Assembly (NCBI GenBank): GCA_013329575.1
Contig: DUJX01000019.1
Span: forward strand, 1,251-11,387
Direction of reading: 5' to 3'
Length of the DNA stretch: 10,137 bases
Source of the DNA: Halobacteria archaeon
GTDB lineage: Archaea > Halobacteriota > Methanoliparia > Methanoliparales > Methanoliparaceae
Position 1 is the stretch's first letter; every line of letters begins with the position of its first letter. Positions 6,585 through 10,137 of this stretch are shown in pieces. Under the pieces are notes generated by a model. The model saw only the letters and a program-made list of their open reading frames with translations. It did no database searches and was not told the DNA's origin. The position numbers and the translations under genes are program-made.

Positions 6585-6592
6585 CTTATAAA
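6585..6592 (-). promoter_or_regulatory. TATA box of the UPF0282 gene
   Basis: Reads TTTATAAG on the minus strand, centred about 33 nt before the ATG, giving a predicted leader of about 7 nt. A second TATA-like sequence at 6574-6581 is too close to the ATG unless an internal start is used. Confidence 0.5.
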
Positions 6593-6606
6593 TCAGACAA
6601 TCTTTT

Positions 6607-6636
6607 GAACGAAAAAAATAAAATAAAAAAGAAGAG
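6607..6636 (-). terminator. U-tract terminator downstream of pan
   Basis: The plus strand shows A7, A4 and A6 runs within 30 bp just past the pan stop codon (6649). Read leftward these are U-tracts of the type that end archaeal transcripts. No hairpin is needed or seen. Confidence 0.5.
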
Positions 6637-6648
6637 GAAAATCCAAGA

Positions 6649-7860
6649 TTACACGTATATGCTTCCAGATTGCAACTTCTTGTACGAGTAATGCGCCCCG
6701 CCCTGTATCACGCTCTCGACCGCTATCAAAAAGTCGGTCATCAATACGATCTTTCTCTCGTTTCGTATAGCGTTCATTCCTGCCTCGGTAGATATTGCTT
6801 TAATATCAGCACCCGTAGACCCTTCGGCAAGCCGAGCGATCTCTCTTAAATCAACATCTTTTGCGATAGGCATATTCTTCGTATGGATCTTTAATATATC
6901 GATCCTGCCTTCCAATGTTGGTAAAGGTACCTCTATCAGCCTATCAAACCTACCGGGACGGAGCAATGCGTCATCCAGCATATCTATCCGGTTGGTCGCT
7001 GCTAGTATCTTTACGTTGCCCCTCGTATCGAAACCATCAATCTCTGCGAGAAGCTGCATTAATGTCCTCTGTACCTCTCTGTCTCCAGATGTGGTATCAT
7101 ACCGTTTAGATGCGATGGCATCGATCTCATCTATAAATAAGATCGTCGGAGCTTTTTCCCTGGCCAACTGGAAGAGCTCTCTGACCATCCGAGCACCCTC
7201 ACCAATATATTTTTGGACCAACTCTGACCCGACAACACGTATGAAAGTAGCCTCTGTCGAGTTAGCTACTGCCTTTGCAAGCATCGTTTTACCCGTTCCA
7301 GGCGGCCCATATAACAAAACACCGCTGGGTGGATTTATACCGATACTATTAAACAGATCAGGCCGTTTTAACGGTAGCTCTACAGTCTCTTTTATAGCCT
7401 TAATCTGATCTTTTAATCCACCTATATCGTTAAAGCTTATATCCGGAATATTAACTACCTCCATTCCATAGACCGACGGATCCTTCGGCATAGGTATAAT
7501 ATCAACAATTGCAGAAGTTTGTTGATTTAATACAACGTTATCTCCTACCGTTAAATTCTTATCAAAAGATTTAGGTGCGTTCACCATAAATCTTGGACCC
7601 GCACTACTCTTTATAATAACTCTATCCTCATCTAGTATGTCCAACACTGTTCCTAAAAGTAAAGGAGGCATATGCATCCTTTCAAGTTCATTTCTCAGTC
7701 TTCTATTCTCTCTCTCATATTGTAATCTATAATTTTCAAAAGATCTTTTTTCCTCTTCTAACTTCTCACATAGTTTCTTTAATTTTAAATTTTTATCTTC
7801 GAGTTGATTTATACGATCCATCAAGTATTTTTTAAACTCGTCATCCGTATTGTATTCCAT
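6649..7860 (-). CDS. pan: Proteasome-activating nucleotidase PAN (AAA+ ATPase)
   Basis: The 403-residue protein has the full PAN architecture. An N-terminal charged helix (about 5-63) forms the coiled coil that recruits substrates. MPP (64-66), the conserved proline hinge, precedes an OB domain (about 67-125). The AAA+ domain carries Walker A GPPGTGKT (185-192), pore loop KYIG (217-220), Walker B ILFIDE (240-245), sensor ATN (288-290) and arginine fingers in RPGRFDR (301-307). The last three residues, IYV, fit the HbYX motif (hydrophobic-Tyr-any) by which PAN docks into and opens the 20S proteasome. PAN hexamers unfold proteins with ATP and thread them into the proteasome in the cytosol. No proteasome subunit gene is in the window. 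It is divergent from mbf1 with 63 bp between them. The start is the ATG giving the standard N-terminus. Confidence 0.97.
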   Translation of the reverse strand: MEYNTDDEFKKYLMDRINQLEDKNLKLKKLCEKLEEEKRSFENYRLQYERENRRLRNELERMHMPPLLLGTVLDILDEDRVIIKSSAGPRFMVNAPKSFDKNLTVGDNVVLNQQTSAIVDIIPMPKDPSVYGMEVVNIPDISFNDIGGLKDQIKAIKETVELPLKRPDLFNSIGINPPSGVLLYGPPGTGKTMLAKAVANSTEATFIRVVGSELVQKYIGEGARMVRELFQLAREKAPTILFIDEIDAIASKRYDTTSGDREVQRTLMQLLAEIDGFDTRGNVKILAATNRIDMLDDALLRPGRFDRLIEVPLPTLEGRIDILKIHTKNMPIAKDVDLREIARLAEGSTGADIKAISTEAGMNAIRNERKIVLMTDFLIAVESVIQGGAHYSYKKLQSGSIYV

Positions 7861-7896
7861 CTTTTATCATACCCATAAGTTATTTTAGTGATTATG

Positions 7897-7904
7897 ATAT
7901 ATAT
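7897..7904. promoter_or_regulatory. Palindromic TATA element in the pan-mbf1 divergent intergenic region
   Basis: ATATATAT is the most TATA-like sequence in the 63-bp gap. It is symmetric and suitably placed for pan (about 40 nt from the ATG, leader of about 14 nt). It is also about 24 nt from the mbf1 ATG, which would give a leaderless mbf1 mRNA. One box may therefore serve both genes. Against sole use for mbf1, its ATG is preceded by GGAG (7912-7915), implying a leadered transcript from a more upstream start. Confidence 0.45.
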
Positions 7905-7911
7905 TCTTTTT

Positions 7912-7915
7912 GGAG
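7912..7915 (+). promoter_or_regulatory. Shine-Dalgarno sequence of mbf1
   Basis: GGAG lies 8 nt before the ATG at 7924 and supports that start. The glycosyltransferase gene downstream has a very similar TGGAGTA context, so this organism appears to use GGAG on leadered messages. Confidence 0.5.
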
Positions 7916-7923
7916 TATAAATT

Positions 7924-8397
7924 ATGGATTGTGAGATTTGTGGAGAGAGTATAAAAGGAGAGGCAACAACCATTGAGATAGACGGTACGATCCTAAATGT
8001 CTGTTCAAAATGCTCTAAATATGGTAAAAAGATATATACTAAGAAAGATGCAACGAGTAAGAGACCTTTAGGTCAAAAAACAACTTTTAAAACGACAAAA
8101 AATGTTATTGAGATCAAAGAAGAGGTCGTCTCGGATTATAACGAGATAATAAGAAGAGAACGAGAGGCAAGAGGATGGGATCAAAAAGATCTCGCCAAAA
8201 AGATTAATGAGAAGGAGAGTATTATTAAAAAGATAGAGAGAAGAGATATCGGTTTAGACGATACGGTCAGAGAAAAACTCGAGAAGTTGTTTAAAATAAG
8301 ACTGACAGAACCTATAAAAGACGTTCATACGTATAAAGGCGATAATGTCAAAAAAGATCTTACATTAGGCGATGTTGTCAACATAAAACGAAAATAG
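7924..8397 (+). CDS. mbf1: Multiprotein bridging factor 1 (archaeal MBF1), zinc ribbon plus helix-turn-helix
   Basis: The 157-residue protein has the archaeal MBF1 layout: an N-terminal zinc ribbon with C3-x2-C6 and C27-x2-C30, a basic Thr/Lys-rich linker (about 37-65), and a Cro/C1-type helix-turn-helix (about 70-125) with the core RREREARGWDQKDLAKKIN and ESIIKKIERRD. A short C-terminal tail ends in VVNIKRK. In eukaryotes MBF1 bridges TBP and activators. Archaeal MBF1 has been linked to transcription and to ribosome association or translation, and its main role is still debated. The length is usual and nothing is truncated. A Sua5/TsaC gene follows after 17 nt, so the two are probably one transcript. 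The gene is divergent from pan. Confidence 0.95.
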   Translation: MDCEICGESIKGEATTIEIDGTILNVCSKCSKYGKKIYTKKDATSKRPLGQKTTFKTTKNVIEIKEEVVSDYNEIIRREREARGWDQKDLAKKINEKESIIKKIERRDIGLDDTVREKLEKLFKIRLTEPIKDVHTYKGDNVKKDLTLGDVVNIKRK

Positions 8398-8414
8398 GGA
8401 AAGATGGTCTTTAT

Positions 8415-8999
8415 ATGAAGATTTCTGTATCTATAACAGAGGCAGTGGATCTATTGAAACATGGTGATGTAGTAGTTTATCCTACCGAGACCGTTTACGG
8501 TTTAGGCTGTGATATCTATTCTAAAAATGCTGTAAAAAAGATCTATGAGATTAAAAAAAGGCCGTCTGATAAACCTTTGTCTATCGCTGTAGCCGATTTT
8601 GACACTATAGAGGATCTTGCTTTCATACCAAACAGAGATATATTGCGCATTCTTTTATCGAGACCAATCACCGTTGTATTAAAAAAGAAAAGATCCGTTC
8701 CTGATTATATTACTGGAAACTCAAATAAAATAGGTATTAGATTACCGCAACATCCGATTGCTTACGATCTTATCAAAAATTTTGGATCTCCTATTACTTC
8801 TACAAGCGCAAATATTTCTGGCGGTGCTCCACCTAAAAGCATAGACCAAGTTATGCTCGATATTCCTTTTATAGATGGGGGGGTAGTCTCTGGTATTCCG
8901 TCTACCGTCGTTGATTTAATCGATAAAAAGATAATACGAAGCGGTATCGACGATGATTTTGTTATGAACATATTAAAAGATTTTATGAGAAAGATATAG
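8415..8999 (+). CDS. L-threonylcarbamoyladenylate synthase (TsaC/Sua5/YrdC family)
   Basis: The 194-residue protein is the short, single-domain form, without the C-terminal Sua5 domain. The YrdC motifs are present: YPTETVYGLGCD (22-33), the KxR...KPL signature KKRPSDKPLS (47-56), IGIRLPQHP (106-114), TSTSANISGG (128-137) with S131-x-N133, and SGIPSTVVD. The enzyme condenses threonine, bicarbonate and ATP into threonylcarbamoyl-AMP, used by the KEOPS complex in archaea for t6A at position 37 of ANN-decoding tRNAs. The usual PGP-T segment reads SRPIT (82-86), with Arg for Gly. This is a substitution to check, not evidence of inactivity. It is 17 nt downstream of mbf1 with no promoter between, so it is probably cotranscribed. 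No strong Shine-Dalgarno is seen. Confidence 0.94.
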   Translation: MKISVSITEAVDLLKHGDVVVYPTETVYGLGCDIYSKNAVKKIYEIKKRPSDKPLSIAVADFDTIEDLAFIPNRDILRILLSRPITVVLKKKRSVPDYITGNSNKIGIRLPQHPIAYDLIKNFGSPITSTSANISGGAPPKSIDQVMLDIPFIDGGVVSGIPSTVVDLIDKKIIRSGIDDDFVMNILKDFMRKI

Positions 9000-9022
9000 A
9001 CCGATATGGATGGTGTCAACGT

Positions 9023-9051
9023 ATCTTATATATATGTGTGTTTTATAAGAT
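9023..9051 (+). promoter_or_regulatory. Promoter region of the glycosyltransferase gene with inverted TATA-containing repeats
   Basis: ATCTTATA (9023-9030) and TATAAGAT (9044-9051) are perfect 8-bp inverted repeats around 13 nt, and each contains a TATA-like sequence. Starts near 9055 or 9072 would both leave room for the GGAG Shine-Dalgarno at 9080-9083, 6 nt before the ATG. Whether the symmetry is an operator or a by-product of two TATA boxes is unclear. Confidence 0.4.
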
Positions 9052-9079
9052 GATCTTACTTAGTTGATGAGGGATATCT

Positions 9080-9083
9080 GGAG
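9080..9083 (+). promoter_or_regulatory. Shine-Dalgarno sequence of the glycosyltransferase gene
   Basis: GGAG with a 6-nt spacer before the ATG at 9090. It supports this start codon and resembles the mbf1 site. Confidence 0.55.
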
Positions 9084-9089
9084 TAGATT

Positions 9090-10043
9090 ATGAAAAAAAC
9101 AAGTTTATCAGGTATTGGTATCTCTGTTGGCATAACGGTTAGAGACGATAAAGGCATAGTCGATACGATCGGTAGCATATTGCACCAGTTAAGATTGCCT
9201 GACGAAATGGTAGTAGTAGATGCTTTTTCGACCGATGGGACGAAAGAGGCGATAGAAGAGACGATCAGTTATTACGATTATTTAAAGATACCGTTTATAT
9301 TTATCCAAAAAGATGGTAATATCGCTGTAGGAAGGAACGAGATTATAGACCGATCGTCATGTGAATACGTGGCAATGACCGACTCTGATTGTATAATCGA
9401 TTACAAATGGTTGTATGAGCTTGAACAATCTGTTATGCAGGATCGGACGATAGATGTCGTAGGTGGCTCTGCAGGAGTATTCGGTGATAGTGTCATATCG
9501 GATATAAAAGAACATAATCCGGCATTTGTGGATGTTAACGGAGTAAAGATCGATTATGCGCATCAAACCCGAAACGTCCTACTCAAAAAAGATACAATAA
9601 AAAAAGTAGGCGGTTTTAATCCAGATTATGTATTATTCGAAGATATGGATATCATGTATAGAATAGCAAAATCCGGTGGTAATATTGTCTACAATCCAAA
9701 AGCAAGAATCTACCATAAGAATTCTGCTAATATTGAGAGATATATGGTAAAAACATTAAACAATGCAATATGGAGTGCAAAATTTGCTATGGATCATCCA
9801 GACACGTTTGGTGGTGAATCGACGGTTGGTAAGATGGTTGGAAAAGCATTGGTTGAAGGATTGACTGGTGTCATGATGGTTATCGCCGGCACTCTTATAG
9901 ATAAATCGGATATATCTAACCCTGTTGAGCGTCTATTTCACGGGTTGACCGGTATAATCGAAGGAGTGATCGATGAGTTGACATTTCCAATAGATCAAAA
10001 ATCCCGCTTGATGCAGATGCTCAAATCGTTGATTGATCGGTAG
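9090..10043 (+). CDS. Family 2 glycosyltransferase (GT-A fold)
   Basis: The 317-residue protein opens with a GT2 nucleotide-sugar fold: ISVGITVRDD (11-20), TIGSILHQLRLPDEMVVVDAFSTDGT (26-51), NIAVGRNEII (77-86), the metal-binding DSD (98-100) in MTDSDC, VGGSAGVF (124-131), and the acceptor-side KKVGGFNPDYVLFEDMDIMYRI (171-192) with its ED motif. It probably transfers a sugar from a nucleotide or lipid-linked donor to a glycan or lipid; donor and acceptor cannot be read from sequence. The C-terminal 110 residues contain one moderately hydrophobic stretch (about 249-270, GKALVEGLTGVMMVIAGTLI). This might be a single or re-entrant membrane segment, unlike the two or more clear helices in dolichol-phosphate sugar synthases. 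No other glycan genes flank it. GGAG precedes the ATG by 6 nt. Family call firm, specific function unknown. Confidence 0.92.
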   Translation: MKKTSLSGIGISVGITVRDDKGIVDTIGSILHQLRLPDEMVVVDAFSTDGTKEAIEETISYYDYLKIPFIFIQKDGNIAVGRNEIIDRSSCEYVAMTDSDCIIDYKWLYELEQSVMQDRTIDVVGGSAGVFGDSVISDIKEHNPAFVDVNGVKIDYAHQTRNVLLKKDTIKKVGGFNPDYVLFEDMDIMYRIAKSGGNIVYNPKARIYHKNSANIERYMVKTLNNAIWSAKFAMDHPDTFGGESTVGKMVGKALVEGLTGVMMVIAGTLIDKSDISNPVERLFHGLTGIIEGVIDELTFPIDQKSRLMQMLKSLIDR

Positions 10044-10072
10044 TATTAAATGTAATCTTAATCAATAATCGG

Positions 10073-10079
10073 TATATAA
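10073..10079 (+). promoter_or_regulatory. Possible TATA box for a gene beyond the right edge
   Basis: TATATAA about 30 bp past the glycosyltransferase stop would place transcription start near 10102. An ATG at 10134 preceded by GGAAGTG (10122-10128) could be the start of a gene that leaves the window. Too little is visible to identify it. A frame from ATG 10082 is also open to the end but lies too close to this TATA box. Confidence 0.3.
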
Positions 10080-10137
10080 CAATGGCTTTAATGTCTTTAT
10101 CTGCACGACCATTTGCACTTTGGAAGTGTTATCATGT

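Noticed and set aside
6992..7408. 138-codon plus-strand reading frame
   Set aside because: It is the antisense shadow of the AAA+ domain of pan, and the minus-strand product carries all family motifs.
1..10137. CRISPR array, tRNA or rRNA gene, or a defence island
   Set aside because: I saw no regularly spaced repeats, no tRNA-like arms with a conserved T-loop sequence, no rRNA segments and no nuclease, toxin or restriction genes. The IS transposase is the only mobile-DNA protein.

Overview
The window looks like chromosome of an AT-rich (roughly one-third G+C by eye) archaeon, most likely a euryarchaeote. Archaeal markers are the proteasome-activating nucleotidase PAN, the m1-pseudouridine-54 methyltransferase TrmY, an archaeal MBF1 with a zinc ribbon, a UPF0282 metallo-beta-lactamase-fold protein, TATA boxes about 25 nt upstream of very short leaders, and U-tract terminators. 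PAN argues against Thermoplasma-like lineages, and an acyl-CoA dehydrogenase suggests acyl-CoA oxidation. I do not assign a genus.

Layout. Positions 1-1970 (+) hold two PP-loop sulfur-transfer enzymes in tandem: the 3' part of a ThiI-type tRNA sulfurtransferase, cut by the window edge, and a LarE-type protein. A convergent acyl-CoA dehydrogenase (2131-3345, -) has its own TATA box and an adjacent palindrome. A gene-poor AT-rich stretch (about 3400-3714) leads into a complete IS5-like insertion sequence (about 3717-4788) with 19-bp imperfect inverted repeats and an intact DDE transposase. Then come trmY (4890-5519, +), the convergent UPF0282 protein (5665-6555, -) and pan (6649-7860, -). pan is divergent from mbf1 (7924-8397, +), which is followed closely by a Sua5/TsaC threonylcarbamoyl-AMP synthase (8415-8999, +). 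A family-2 glycosyltransferase (9090-10043, +) closes the window, followed by a possible promoter for the next gene.

Together these are mostly information-processing and protein-quality genes. Three tRNA-modification enzymes (s4U8, m1Psi54, t6A37) lie within 9 kb, and a proteasome ATPase is divergent from a transcription coactivator. The IS is the only clear mobile element. The least ordinary items are the ThiI protein, which carries a degenerate PP-loop domain before an intact one; the LarE homologue, with a three-cysteine pattern and no lar partner genes in view; and the acyl-CoA dehydrogenase, with Asp at the usual catalytic Glu position, an active-site-side insertion and a promoter palindrome. 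I found no CRISPR array, tRNA, rRNA or clear defence system.
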